NCBI RefSeq assembly: GCF_044987625.1
Contig: NZ_JBJDSB010000005.1
Coordinates: 195,639-259,638 of the forward strand
Source: Desulfobaculum sp044987625
Lineage (GTDB): Bacteria; Desulfobacterota; Desulfovibrionia; Desulfovibrionales; Desulfovibrionaceae
Direction of reading: 5' to 3'
DNA length: 64,000 bases
The notes beneath the pieces are model-generated. The model searched no databases, was not told the origin of the DNA, and saw nothing but the letters and a program-made list of their open reading frames with translations. A program made the position numbers and the translations under genes. This document shows, piece by piece, positions 9,535 to 17,760 of this stretch; the first letter of the stretch is position 1, and each line of letters starts with the position of its first letter.

Positions 9535-10617
9535 CTAGTCGCGCTTTTTGCGCCCGGATACCAGCAGTATGACAAAAAGAATCACGGCAAACCCAAGGAT
9601 GGAGAACCCAGCAACGCGCATGGTGTCGAACACATAGCGCCGCCCCTCGGGGTCGTAGTCGAAGCAGAAGGACAACAGGCGCTTGACGGATACGCCAACC
9701 TTGCCCTGCGCCGCCTCCGTGGCGGCCATGGTGACATCAAAGGGGAGAAAATCCGTGCCGTAGAGATACCGGACGATCTTGCCGTCCGGGGCCACGGCCA
9801 CCACCACCGCCGCATGCACAAAGGCATTCTCCACCCGGTGAAAGCGGAAGCCAATGGCCTGCATGGCGCGGTCGATGTTTTCCTTATCGCCGGTCAGGTA
9901 CAGCCAGTGCTCCGGCGGAAACTCGCCCTGCATGGACGCCATATAGTTGCGCTTTTTGCTGGCGGCCACCTTGGGCGTGTCGTACTCGTCAAAGCTGATG
10001 GCCACCACGCGCAGTTCCTGTCCCGGCGTCAAGGCCACATCCGGCAGAATGCGCGCAAAGGACGACAGCATCAGGTTACACACGCTGGGGCAGGTGTAGT
10101 ACACGGGCATAATGATGGACGGCGCGGTCAGCACGTCGCGCAGGTCCACCTCGTGGCCGTTGGAATCCTTGAGCGTAATGCCGCGCGGGATGTACTCGCC
10201 CAGCTTTTCGTCCACGCCGACGTCCATGTCCGGAACGGCTTCGCCCTCGGCCATAACCTCCTGCATCATGGCCTCATGGTCATGCCCCGGCATGTCGGCC
10301 ATATCTCCGGTCATATTGGCGTGCATGTCCGACGCATTCCCTGCGGGCATCGTATGCCCGTCGTGCTCACCGGCAGGCATGCTCTGGTGGTCTGGAGCGT
10401 GGCCGCCCATGGGCTGGCCGGACGCCCCATCCATCATGTGTTCCCCGCCGTCATGGGCGGGCGCGCCGGTCATGCCGTCATGGCTCCCGGACATATCCTC
10501 AGCCGCGTGCCCATCCGCGCCGTGGTCCATGCCGCCATGGTCCGTGGCAACGGCAGGCGCGGCGGCGAGGCACACGCACACCGCCGCCGCAGCGCAAATC
10601 CGCATGAAGACGTGCAT
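9535..10617 (-). CDS. SCO1/SenC-family copper chaperone with Met/His-rich arm and C-terminal membrane helix
   Basis: A 360-residue exported protein. A signal peptide (about 1-24) is followed by about 100 residues very rich in Met, His, Asp and Gly (repeated HDGM, DHQSM, MADMPGHDHE-like segments). A thioredoxin-fold SCO domain then carries TCPSVC (the copper-binding CxxxC, near residue 175) and a distal His in FVHAAVVVAVAPDG. A C-terminal helix (about 335-355, then GRKKRD) anchors it to the membrane. SCO proteins deliver copper to the CuA site of subunit II. Its start overlaps the stop of the upstream cytochrome gene by one base (TGATG), placing it in the oxidase operon. Most SCO proteins lack the metal-rich arm. 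Confidence 0.88.
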   Translation of the reverse strand: MHVFMRICAAAAVCVCLAAAPAVATDHGGMDHGADGHAAEDMSGSHDGMTGAPAHDGGEHMMDGASGQPMGGHAPDHQSMPAGEHDGHTMPAGNASDMHANMTGDMADMPGHDHEAMMQEVMAEGEAVPDMDVGVDEKLGEYIPRGITLKDSNGHEVDLRDVLTAPSIIMPVYYTCPSVCNLMLSSFARILPDVALTPGQELRVVAISFDEYDTPKVAASKKRNYMASMQGEFPPEHWLYLTGDKENIDRAMQAIGFRFHRVENAFVHAAVVVAVAPDGKIVRYLYGTDFLPFDVTMAATEAAQGKVGVSVKRLLSFCFDYDPEGRRYVFDTMRVAGFSILGFAVILFVILLVSGRKKRD

Positions 10618-10925
10618 CAGAACTCCGCCATGTATTCCGCAACCTCGCGGATTTCTTCCGGAGAGAGCTTCTTGAGCATATTGACCATGATGACCTTCTT
10701 GGAGCCACCATAGGAGCCATCCACATACCCGTGCATCTTCTTTTCCAGCTCATCGGCGGACTGGCCCTTCACGGGCGGGCTGGCGCCAAGGGCGGCCTTG
10801 GAGCCGTCCACGCCGTGGCACCCGATGCACTTGGCATACACGCTGCGGCCATCAGCCTGCGCCGTGGCAAAAGCGCCCATCACCAACACAAGGAAAAGAA
10901 CCCCAACACACGTCAGATACCGCAT
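10617..10925 (-). CDS. Small periplasmic class I cytochrome c, first gene of the cox operon
   Basis: A 102-residue protein with a signal peptide (to about ADG, residue 24) and one CIGCH heme site. The sequence GSYGGSKKVIMVNMLKKLSPEEIREVAEYMAEF supplies the likely axial Met and the final helix of class I cytochromes such as c553. The ATG at 10925 follows GGAGGAAATA at good spacing and was preferred over the longer frame. As the first gene of the operon it is the likely soluble electron donor to the oxidase. Confidence 0.87.
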   Translation of the reverse strand: MRYLTCVGVLFLVLVMGAFATAQADGRSVYAKCIGCHGVDGSKAALGASPPVKGQSADELEKKMHGYVDGSYGGSKKVIMVNMLKKLSPEEIREVAEYMAEF

Positions 10926-11031
10926 TATTTCCTCCAAACGTTGTTCCAAAAAACTTGAGTGCATAGCAAAAGTCACCATAGCATAGGCAATATCACGTTT
11001 CAGCAAAAAATCCCTTTTCCGGCGTCCGGCG

Positions 11032-11040
11032 CCCCCCCCC
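11032..11040. repeat. Run of nine C residues between divergent genes
   Basis: A homopolymer of nine C lies between the cox operon and the divergent ATPase gene. Such tracts can slip during replication; here it is not inside a reading frame. No function is claimed. Confidence 0.5.
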
Positions 11041-11110
11041 GCCGCCATTCAGCGGATGACAGAAACGGCCCCAACCGCGACGCAGGAGCCGCCCAACATC
11101 CCGTCATGCT

Positions 11111-11140
11111 TTGACAAAGCCTTCCACCCGTGCCTAGGGT
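11111..11140 (+). promoter_or_regulatory. Possible sigma-70 promoter of the MinD/CooC-like gene
   Basis: TTGACA at 11111-11116 matches the -35 consensus. The -10 candidate TAGGGT, 18 bases on, is poor. It is about 40 bases upstream of the gene start. A weak call resting mainly on the -35. Confidence 0.3.
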
Positions 11141-11181
11141 TTCAAGAACACCTCTACCACCCACCATGACGGGAGGCCCGC

Positions 11182-11829
11182 ATGAAAATAGCGATTGCTG
11201 GCAAAGGCGGCGTAGGCAAATCCACTGCGACGGTGTGGCTTGGAGACTGGCTTGCCAGACAGGGCAAAGAGGTCCTGCTGGTGGACGCCAACCGTCCGCT
11301 CCTGTTGCGGCGCCTCAGCCGCCCCCTTCCCCGTGTGCATGGCGCAGAGCCGCAGCGGCCTCGCCTTGTCGTTGAGCCAGTCACTCCCGAATGGGATGCC
11401 CTCCGCGCCCCTTCCCAAGAACGCGTTGTGCTGCTGGACCTTCCCGGCGGCGTCAGCGGCCTGAGCGCCGAGCGCTGCGCCCTGCTGGACGCCCTGCTCA
11501 TCCTCACCGAACCATCACGCGTCAGCCTCTGCATTGCCGAACACATCGCCCGCTTTGCGGCGCAATACGGCCTTAGCGACGCTGTCCTCGCCGTGAACCG
11601 CGCCGCGCCCGGCACCGTGCTGCCCGCGCAGCCGGATTTGCCGGAACTCCCCCCGTGCGTCGGCACATTTCCGGTTCTGGATTCCCTCACGAGCCGCCAG
11701 TTCGACACCATGTCCGTCCTTTGCCTGCCCGAGCAACGCCTGCTGGACAGCATCTGCTCGCGCATTATGGCCGCGCTGCGCCACAGCCGCGAACCCATCG
11801 CGGAGAACGCGCCACTGCCCGGCACCTAA
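11182..11829 (+). CDS. MinD/CooC-like P-loop ATPase
   Basis: A 215-residue SIMIBI-class ATPase. The deviant Walker A motif KGGVGKST is at residues 8-15, VLLVDAN follows at 31-37, and a Walker B-like LLDLPGG is at 84-90. The start MKIAIAGKGGVGK resembles CooC, which loads nickel into CO dehydrogenase. However, the protein is shorter than CooC (about 250 residues) and lacks the CXC metal site, so that role is unlikely. It stands alone, divergent from the cox operon and convergent with an MCP gene. Its partner is unknown. Confidence 0.7.
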   Translation: MKIAIAGKGGVGKSTATVWLGDWLARQGKEVLLVDANRPLLLRRLSRPLPRVHGAEPQRPRLVVEPVTPEWDALRAPSQERVVLLDLPGGVSGLSAERCALLDALLILTEPSRVSLCIAEHIARFAAQYGLSDAVLAVNRAAPGTVLPAQPDLPELPPCVGTFPVLDSLTSRQFDTMSVLCLPEQRLLDSICSRIMAALRHSREPIAENAPLPGT

Positions 11830-11847
11830 CAGCCGCACAACGCAAAA

Positions 11848-11877
11848 CAGCCCCCATGACCTTGGCCATGGGGGCTG
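11848..11877 (-). terminator. Terminator between the ATPase gene and the convergent MCP gene
   Basis: An 11-bp perfect stem (CAGCCCCCATG with its complement) has an 8-base loop. On the minus strand it is followed by TTTT, so it mainly ends the MCP transcript, and it may also serve the plus-strand ATPase gene. Confidence 0.78.
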
Positions 11878-11901
11878 CTGCGTACTGCTTACGCGGGGCT
11901 A

Positions 11902-14043
11902 TCAGCCCTGCGTGCTGTCGTTTTTCAAGTCCTGAATAAGGGACGCGAGCTGTGAGGACTGCTGCGCCATCTCGCGCAGGGCGATCACCGTTTCCTCAAT
12001 GCTTTGAGCGGTGTCCTGCGCAATCTGGTGCACCTCTTCGATGGAGCGGTTGATTTCCTCGCTGGCCGAGGACTGCTGCTCCGCCGCTGTGGCGATGCTC
12101 TGAATCTGCTCCGCGGAGCGCTCCGCACCGTCCACAATGGTGCCCAGCACCTCGCCGGATTCATTGGCGAAGGTGACGGCTGTGTTGATGTCCTTTTCCG
12201 CATTGTCCATGGACGTGACATTGCTGTCCGCCACCTTCTGGATGGACGAAATGGTCGCGCCCACTTCCTTGGTGGCGTTCATGGTCTTTTCGGCCAGCTT
12301 GCGGACCTCGTCGGCAACTACGGCAAAGCCGCGCCCCGCATCGCCCGCGCGCGCCGCCTCAATGGCCGCGTTAAGCGCCAGCAGGTTGGTCTGGTCCGCA
12401 ATGTCCTCAATAACGTTCATGATGCTGCCAATGGAACGCGCCTGCTGGTCAAGGTCGTTCATGGCCACGCGCAGGGCCTCGGTCTGCCGTTTGCTGGTCG
12501 CCATGGCGTCAATGGCACTGGTCACCACGGCCTGTCCCTTTCTGGCCTGCTCACGGGCCTGCTTGCCTTGATCCGCCGCGAAGCCCGCATTCTGGGCGAC
12601 TTCCAGCACCGTGGCGTTCATCTCCTCCATAGCCGTGGCCGTGGCCTGAATGCGGCTTTTCTGCACGTCGGTGCCCTTGCGGACTTCCTCGGACTGCGCG
12701 GAGATTTCCTCCATGGCGGTGGAGATGCGCTCCACAACCTGCTCCAACTGGCTTGCGGCCTGCATCATGCCTTCGGACTTGGCGCTTTCAGCCTTTTTGC
12801 GGGCTTCTTCGGCCTCCAGCATGGCCTTTTCCGCCTGCGCCGACTTCTCGCGCGCCACATTCATCTGGCGCTCAATGTCCGCAATGTTCTGCTGCATCTT
12901 TGTCGCCATGGCGTTCACGGCGCTCTGCATCTGGCCCACCTCGCAATCCGTTGCGGCGTCAAGGCGGGTGGACAGGTCGCCCTCGGCAATGCGGTTGACG
13001 GCGGTTGCCGTATCATGCAGCGGACGCGCAAGGCGTCCGGCCAGCAGCCACAGCACCACCAGCGCAAGGGCAAGGCATCCGCCGCCAATGAGCGTGGTCT
13101 TGAGGGCCATGGCATTGGCCTCGGCGTAGACGCTGGCTTCATCAATGGCGACGCCAACGGTCCAGTACGAGCCGGTTTTGCCCATCTCCACGGGGACATA
13201 GATGTGCAGCTTGCCGCCCCGGAAGAAATGCACCGTCTCGCCCGCGTGGGTCTGCTTGAGAATGGCGCTTCCACGCTCCTCAACATCGGCAAAATTTCTG
13301 CCGATGACGCCGGTCTGCCCCGTCCGCCCGGACACAAGGCCCGTATGCGTCACAAAGGTCACATCGGCCTTCTGCCCAAAGATGGCAATGGAGTTGGCCA
13401 GCTCCTGCAGAAAGTTGGCCGTCACATCCACACCCGCTACGCCAATGGTCCGGCCATTGACGCTGATGGGCGCGGCGATGGTCACAATGGTTGTGGTTTG
13501 CCCGTTCACCGTGGCGCGCACAGGATTGACAATGGTCTCCGCCGCGCGCCTGCGCGTGACGGTGTACCATCTGGCGCGCTCCAAATCGCCCTTAATGGGC
13601 GCAAGGTGCACGCCGCCGGAGCGCGTCCAATACGGGGCAAATCGCCCGCCGGGCTGCGTTCCGGGCGCATCCGCCGTGGCGTCCATGCCGTCGAAGGCAT
13701 CTGGCTCCCACGCCGAGCGTACGCCCATGAGTTCATCGTTTCGAACAAGCAGCTCACGCTGCATGCTCACCACCTGCCCGCGCAGGGGGTGGCCTTCCGG
13801 AGAGCTGGTGTAGCCTTGCAGCATCTGGGCGAGCCCGCGCGCAAGGTCCAGTCCCGTATCAATGCGTCCCTTGATGCCAAGCGCCTCAATATACGCCTCT
13901 TTGGACGCCGTGTGGATGGCGTTTTCAAGCGCCATGCCCCGCGACATAGACGTCGCGTAGGCAATGACCGCAATGAGGGAAGCAATCATGCAAAGGCCGG
14001 AGAAGAAGAGGATCTTAGCCTTGATAGAATGAAACGAAAACAC
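11902..14043 (-). CDS. Methyl-accepting chemotaxis protein
   Basis: A 713-residue transducer. A first membrane helix (about 8-30) precedes a periplasmic ligand-binding region of about 270 residues that resembles a Cache sensor (ANSIAIFGQKADVTFVTHTG, VGVAIDEASVYAEA). A second helix (about 313-333) is followed by a HAMP domain, a coiled coil and the signalling hairpin (ADQTNLLALNAAIEAARAG, then RGFAVVADEVRKLAEKT). The start is GTG at 14043, preceded by AGGAGG at good spacing. The ligand is unknown. No CheW-binding pentapeptide-type tail for methyl transferases is seen at the end (NDSTQG). It lies just upstream of a second MCP in the same direction, with its own promoter region between. Confidence 0.92.
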   Translation of the reverse strand: MFSFHSIKAKILFFSGLCMIASLIAVIAYATSMSRGMALENAIHTASKEAYIEALGIKGRIDTGLDLARGLAQMLQGYTSSPEGHPLRGQVVSMQRELLVRNDELMGVRSAWEPDAFDGMDATADAPGTQPGGRFAPYWTRSGGVHLAPIKGDLERARWYTVTRRRAAETIVNPVRATVNGQTTTIVTIAAPISVNGRTIGVAGVDVTANFLQELANSIAIFGQKADVTFVTHTGLVSGRTGQTGVIGRNFADVEERGSAILKQTHAGETVHFFRGGKLHIYVPVEMGKTGSYWTVGVAIDEASVYAEANAMALKTTLIGGGCLALALVVLWLLAGRLARPLHDTATAVNRIAEGDLSTRLDAATDCEVGQMQSAVNAMATKMQQNIADIERQMNVAREKSAQAEKAMLEAEEARKKAESAKSEGMMQAASQLEQVVERISTAMEEISAQSEEVRKGTDVQKSRIQATATAMEEMNATVLEVAQNAGFAADQGKQAREQARKGQAVVTSAIDAMATSKRQTEALRVAMNDLDQQARSIGSIMNVIEDIADQTNLLALNAAIEAARAGDAGRGFAVVADEVRKLAEKTMNATKEVGATISSIQKVADSNVTSMDNAEKDINTAVTFANESGEVLGTIVDGAERSAEQIQSIATAAEQQSSASEEINRSIEEVHQIAQDTAQSIEETVIALREMAQQSSQLASLIQDLKNDSTQG

Positions 14044-14644
14044 GCTGTCCTCCTAGGGAACTGCGGATTTCACCGCGCAGTGAGTCCACCGCCCGTGGCG
14101 GGGACGCGCGCAAGTACAAGCGCCGCGCAGACGCGACGCTTTGGCTGGTGTGGGCTGCCCCACAATCACAGAGACCTCATGACAAACGGCAGGCATGCCC
14201 TCTGGTGGTGTACGGCTCCACCAGCATGCCCGCCATCCTCCTCCGCATTCCCTTGACTGCGCCAGCATCATCCGCCGCCGCTTCCCCTTCCCAAGTGCTG
14301 TTGGCCGTGACACCGGCCGCGTAACGGGTACGGCCCGCCACACCCCACTGCCACGTGGAACAGAAAAGCACCGCCACCACGTTTCCCTCACTGGCGACGC
14401 TCTCCCGCATACTGCATATGCCTTGGCACTATTGTGGAAGACGAAGCGCGCCGTGGCGCACCGTCAAAAGAATGGCGCAAAATCCATACGCTTTTTGCAA
14501 CTGGCAAGGCCCCTCTGCCCTTCACCAGCCGCACTGCATACGGCTAACGCGTCGCGCAACATATAAAATCCTATTTCAAACCGCAAATAAAAAGCCCCGC
14601 ACCTTTTGCGCGGGGCTTTTCTGTTCTGCGCCAAGCTGGGGGCG
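14044..14644. other. Intergenic region between two MCP genes
   Basis: About 600 bases without a credible gene. The short ORFs here have Cys/His/Pro/Arg-rich translations without recognisable domains. It must hold the promoter of the downstream MCP, but no clear sigma-28 or sigma-54 match was found. The terminator of the upstream MCP is at 14590-14620. Confidence 0.6.
14590..14620 (-). terminator. Terminator after the second MCP gene
   Basis: A 10-bp stem AAAGCCCCGC with its complement has an A/T-rich loop and A/T runs on both sides, so it can work in both directions. It lies 25 bases beyond the MCP stop. Confidence 0.85.
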
Positions 14645-16792
14645 CTACTTTGTCGCGTCGTCCTTGAGTTCCTGAATCAACCCCAGCAGGTCCGAGGTCT
14701 GCTGCGCAAGCTCGCGCAGGGCCTGGCTGGATTCCTGAATATTTTCGGATGTCTCTGTCGTGATGCGGTTAATCTCCTCCATGGACTGACTAATCTCATC
14801 ACTGGCAGCGGACTGCTCCTCCGCCGCCGTGGCAATGCTTTGAATCTGCCCGGCCGAGGCTTCCGTCACTTCCACAATAGCCTTGAGCGCCTTACCGGAC
14901 TGGTTAGCCAAATCCACGGCCTGCTCCAAGTCCTCCGCGGCCTTTTCCATGGAGGTCACGTTGGCTCCCGCCACTTCCTGAATGGCGCGGATGGAGTCGC
15001 CAACTTCCTTGGTGGCGGTCATGGTCTTTTCCGCCAGCTTGCGGACTTCATCCGCCACCACGGCAAAGCCGCGCCCCGCCTCGCCGGCGCGGGCGGCCTC
15101 GATGGCGGCGTTCAGGGCCAACAGGTTCGTCTGGTCCGCAATGTCGTCAATCACCACCATAATCTTGCCGATGTCCTGCGCGCGTTCGTCAAGGTGCCCC
15201 ATGCTCTCGCGCAGTTCCTCGGTTTGCTTTTGCGTTACGGACATGGCCTCGATGGACCGGTCCACCACCTGCGCGCCCTCAAGGGCCTGATTCTTGGCGT
15301 CCATGCCCTGCTCGGCCGCACTGCTGGCGTTTTGGGCCACTTCCAGCACGGTGGCGTTCATCTCTTCCATGGCCGTGGCCGTGGTGGCGATACGCTCGCG
15401 CTGGGTATCCGTGCCCTGCCGGATGGCGTCGGACTGGGCGGATATCTGCTCCGTGGCTGTGGAGATGCGCTCCACCACGTGCTCCAGCTTGTCCGCCGCC
15501 TGCAACATGCCCTCGGCCTTGGCGCGTTCGGCCTGCGCCTTGGCCGCGTTGGCCTCTTCCGTCGCCTTTTCCGCCTGCACGGTCTTTTCCTGCGCCAGCT
15601 TCATCTGGCTTTCAATCTCTGCGATATTCTCGCGCAGCTTGGCGGCCATCAGGTTCACCGCCCCCTGCATCACCGCGACTTCATCCGTACCGCGCGGATG
15701 CAGCTCCACATCAAGGTTGCCTTCGGCAATGCCGTTGACCACGTTCGACGTTTCAACGATGGGCCGGGCAAGGTACCCGGCGATGACCCACAACACCGCC
15801 AAGGCGGCGATCAAACACACAAAGCCGATAAGCGACGAGCTGCGCGCCATGGCATTGGCCTTGGCATAGATGAGCGACTTGGGCACCGCCACGTTGACGG
15901 CCCAGTAGCTGTCGCTGTGACCAAAGGCCATGGGCACCACAAGGTTTAGGTCGCCATCGTCAAACATATGGTACGGCTTGCCTTCGCGAACCTTCTGCAT
16001 GAGCGCGTCGGCGTCCTCGGTGATACTGCTGAGCTTTTTGCCCGCCAAATCGGGCTTGCGGCTCTTAGCGGTAATCATGCCGTTGTTCGCGATAAGCGTC
16101 ACGTCGGCAGGCTCGCCCAAAATATTCAGGGAGTCCGCAATATCCTGCAAAAAGTCCACACTCAGGTCCGAGCCGACAACAGCCACGGACCGGCCATTCA
16201 GCTTCACCGGAACGGCAAGGCTAACCACCATCACCTGCTTGCCGCCAATCTCATACATGGATGGCGGGAGCACGGTCTCCTCTCCGGAATTCAGCGGACC
16301 AGCGTACCATGAATTCTGCGAAGGATCTTCGTACGTGTTGCAGGGTTCCAGATGCAGGCCACCGACCTTATTCCAGTACGGAACAAAACGGCCCGTGCTG
16401 TCGTGCCCTTCATCAGCATTGACGAACTGGTCGTCCATGCCATCCAGGGCGTTTGGTTCCCACACGGTCCATACGCCGAGGACGTCGTCATACGCCCCGG
16501 CAACGTTGCGGATCATGCCATTAAGCACATCGCGCGAGGGAACAGGCCATGTTTGTTTCACGCCTTGAAACGACACCGCAAGGTCCCGCGCCGCGCCAAT
16601 GGCGGCGTCGAACCGCCCCTTGATGCGCAAGGACTCAGTTGTCGCTTGATTGCGCGCCACGGTCACCGCTGTCTGCAGCGCCCTGTCCCGCGCCGTGTAG
16701 GTCATGTAGCCGATGACCACCAGAAACGACGCAACAAGGCAGGTGCCTGCCGCCATTACGATCTTGCCTTTGATTGACCCAAAACCGATCAC
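14645..16792 (-). CDS. Methyl-accepting chemotaxis protein
   Basis: A 715-residue transducer closely related in its cytoplasmic half to the neighbouring MCP, and so probably a duplicate with a different sensor. A first helix (about 12-32) precedes a periplasmic Cache-like domain (DLSVDFLQDIADSLNILGEPADVTLIANNG) and a second helix (about 320-340). HAMP and the signalling hairpin follow (ADQTNLLALNAAIEAARAG, RGFAVVADEVRKLAEKT). The GTG at 16792 has GAGGAGG six bases upstream and gives a normal cytoplasmic N-terminus (VIGFGSIKGK); the longer frame to 16897 was rejected. Confidence 0.92.
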   Translation of the reverse strand: MIGFGSIKGKIVMAAGTCLVASFLVVIGYMTYTARDRALQTAVTVARNQATTESLRIKGRFDAAIGAARDLAVSFQGVKQTWPVPSRDVLNGMIRNVAGAYDDVLGVWTVWEPNALDGMDDQFVNADEGHDSTGRFVPYWNKVGGLHLEPCNTYEDPSQNSWYAGPLNSGEETVLPPSMYEIGGKQVMVVSLAVPVKLNGRSVAVVGSDLSVDFLQDIADSLNILGEPADVTLIANNGMITAKSRKPDLAGKKLSSITEDADALMQKVREGKPYHMFDDGDLNLVVPMAFGHSDSYWAVNVAVPKSLIYAKANAMARSSSLIGFVCLIAALAVLWVIAGYLARPIVETSNVVNGIAEGNLDVELHPRGTDEVAVMQGAVNLMAAKLRENIAEIESQMKLAQEKTVQAEKATEEANAAKAQAERAKAEGMLQAADKLEHVVERISTATEQISAQSDAIRQGTDTQRERIATTATAMEEMNATVLEVAQNASSAAEQGMDAKNQALEGAQVVDRSIEAMSVTQKQTEELRESMGHLDERAQDIGKIMVVIDDIADQTNLLALNAAIEAARAGEAGRGFAVVADEVRKLAEKTMTATKEVGDSIRAIQEVAGANVTSMEKAAEDLEQAVDLANQSGKALKAIVEVTEASAGQIQSIATAAEEQSAASDEISQSMEEINRITTETSENIQESSQALRELAQQTSDLLGLIQELKDDATK

Positions 16793-16921
16793 GTTCGCCT
16801 CCTCGTTCCGATCCGCGCATGGCGGGCAGGCTGTCCACTCGTTCCGGCCCCATCCCAGCAGGTGCCTTTCACCCGTGCCGGAGCACGCGGGTGTCAAAGG
16901 CCCTCATCTTTTCCGTACATT

Positions 16922-16967
16922 TTGCCACCTTAATGGCAACGGGCCGACGTTTCCGGCACACCGGAAA
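16922..16967. promoter_or_regulatory. Two short inverted repeats upstream of the second MCP gene
   Basis: TTGCCA(CCTTAA)TGGCAA at 16922-16939 and TTTCCGG(CACA)CCGGAAA at 16950-16967 are perfect dyads in the region upstream of the MCP start. They may be operator sites; no regulator can be named. Confidence 0.35.
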
Positions 16968-16992
16968 ATCCACCCAGCCCCGATATTAGCAC

Positions 16993-17021
16993 AAAAAAAA
17001 GGACACCCCTAGGGTGTCCTT
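16993..17021 (-). terminator. Terminator of the psp operon
   Basis: On the minus strand a stem AAGGACACCC/GGGTGTCCTT is followed directly by a run of T residues. It lies about 25 bases after the pspC stop. Confidence 0.88.
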
Positions 17022-17045
17022 CGTTCTCTGCTGCACTTTGGCGCA

Positions 17046-17519
17046 CTATTTTTCGCGCATGCGCCGTTCCCACTGATAGTCCGACGAGGTCACATAGTCC
17101 TCCGCACGCCTAAGGCGGCGCTCCAACCTGTCGAACTGCTCCTTCAGCCTATGCAGGGCAAGGGAGCGCGAACGGGAGTAGGAGTCGTAAAACTCGCGCT
17201 CCGTCGGTGAATTCACAGGGACCACAGGCTCCATACGCATCACCAGCGCCGCAAGGAAGTACAGAAAAACTCCGGGCCACAAGCCCGTAAACAGCACCGT
17301 CAGCACCGTGAAGAACCGCAGCCAAAAGACCGAAATATCAAAGTAATTCGCCACGCCCTGGCACACGCCAAGAAAGATGCCCCGCCGCGAGCGGTACAGT
17401 CCCCGGACCTCACGCCGTGGGCGCTCGCGCCAGCCATCCCATCCGCGCCCGGCGGAGCGGGCACCAGGGCCGCCGCCGCGGCCGCGACCTTGGCCGTTCT
17501 TATGCATTCTTGCGCGCAT
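17046..17519 (-). CDS. pspC: Phage shock protein C
   Basis: A 157-residue protein with the PspC domain: the basic start GLYRSRRGIFLGVCQGVANYF is followed by a hydrophobic hairpin (about 58-92) that spans or enters the membrane. The N-terminal 38 residues are rich in Gly and Arg and the C-terminus is a charged helix (about 105-157), longer than in E. coli PspC. In known systems PspB and PspC sense membrane damage and draw PspA away from PspF. The ATG at 17519 has AAGGGG seven bases upstream and overlaps pspB by 20 bases; an ATG at 17507 is possible. Confidence 0.88.
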   Translation of the reverse strand: MRARMHKNGQGRGRGGGPGARSAGRGWDGWRERPRREVRGLYRSRRGIFLGVCQGVANYFDISVFWLRFFTVLTVLFTGLWPGVFLYFLAALVMRMEPVVPVNSPTEREFYDSYSRSRSLALHRLKEQFDRLERRLRRAEDYVTSSDYQWERRMREK

Positions 17520-17754
17520 CGCGGTTCCCCTTACTTTGCCCCTCCTGCTCGTAGAGGAGGGTTTCCAGTACGTCCATGCGTTCCTCCAGCCGGTTGAGGC
17601 TGGCGAACATTTCCTGAATCATCCGCGTTTCGTCCACCTGCTCCTGCGGCTCACTGCGCGAAAACGCCCCGTGGAACAATTTGCCAAGGATGAAGATGAT
17701 GACCAGCACCACCACAAGGGGCAAGAGGATGATCCAGAATCCGATATGATGCAT
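17500..17754 (-). CDS. pspB: Phage shock protein B
   Basis: An 84-residue protein with one N-terminal membrane helix (about 4-24) and a cytoplasmic coiled-coil heptad region (RMIQEMFASLNRLEERMDVLETLLYE), the PspB plan. It starts 6 bases after pspA ends and overlaps pspC, so the three are one operon. Confidence 0.85.
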   Translation of the reverse strand: MHHIGFWIILLPLVVVLVIIFILGKLFHGAFSRSEPQEQVDETRMIQEMFASLNRLEERMDVLETLLYEQEGQSKGNRDARKNA

Positions 17755-17760
17755 TGGCGT

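Noticed and set aside
11182..11829. Calling the P-loop ATPase CooC or ParA outright
   Set aside because: It lacks the CXC site of CooC, and no parB gene or parS-like site was seen nearby.
14053..14566. Short ORFs between the two MCP genes
   Set aside because: No ribosome sites of note, odd composition and no recognisable domain.
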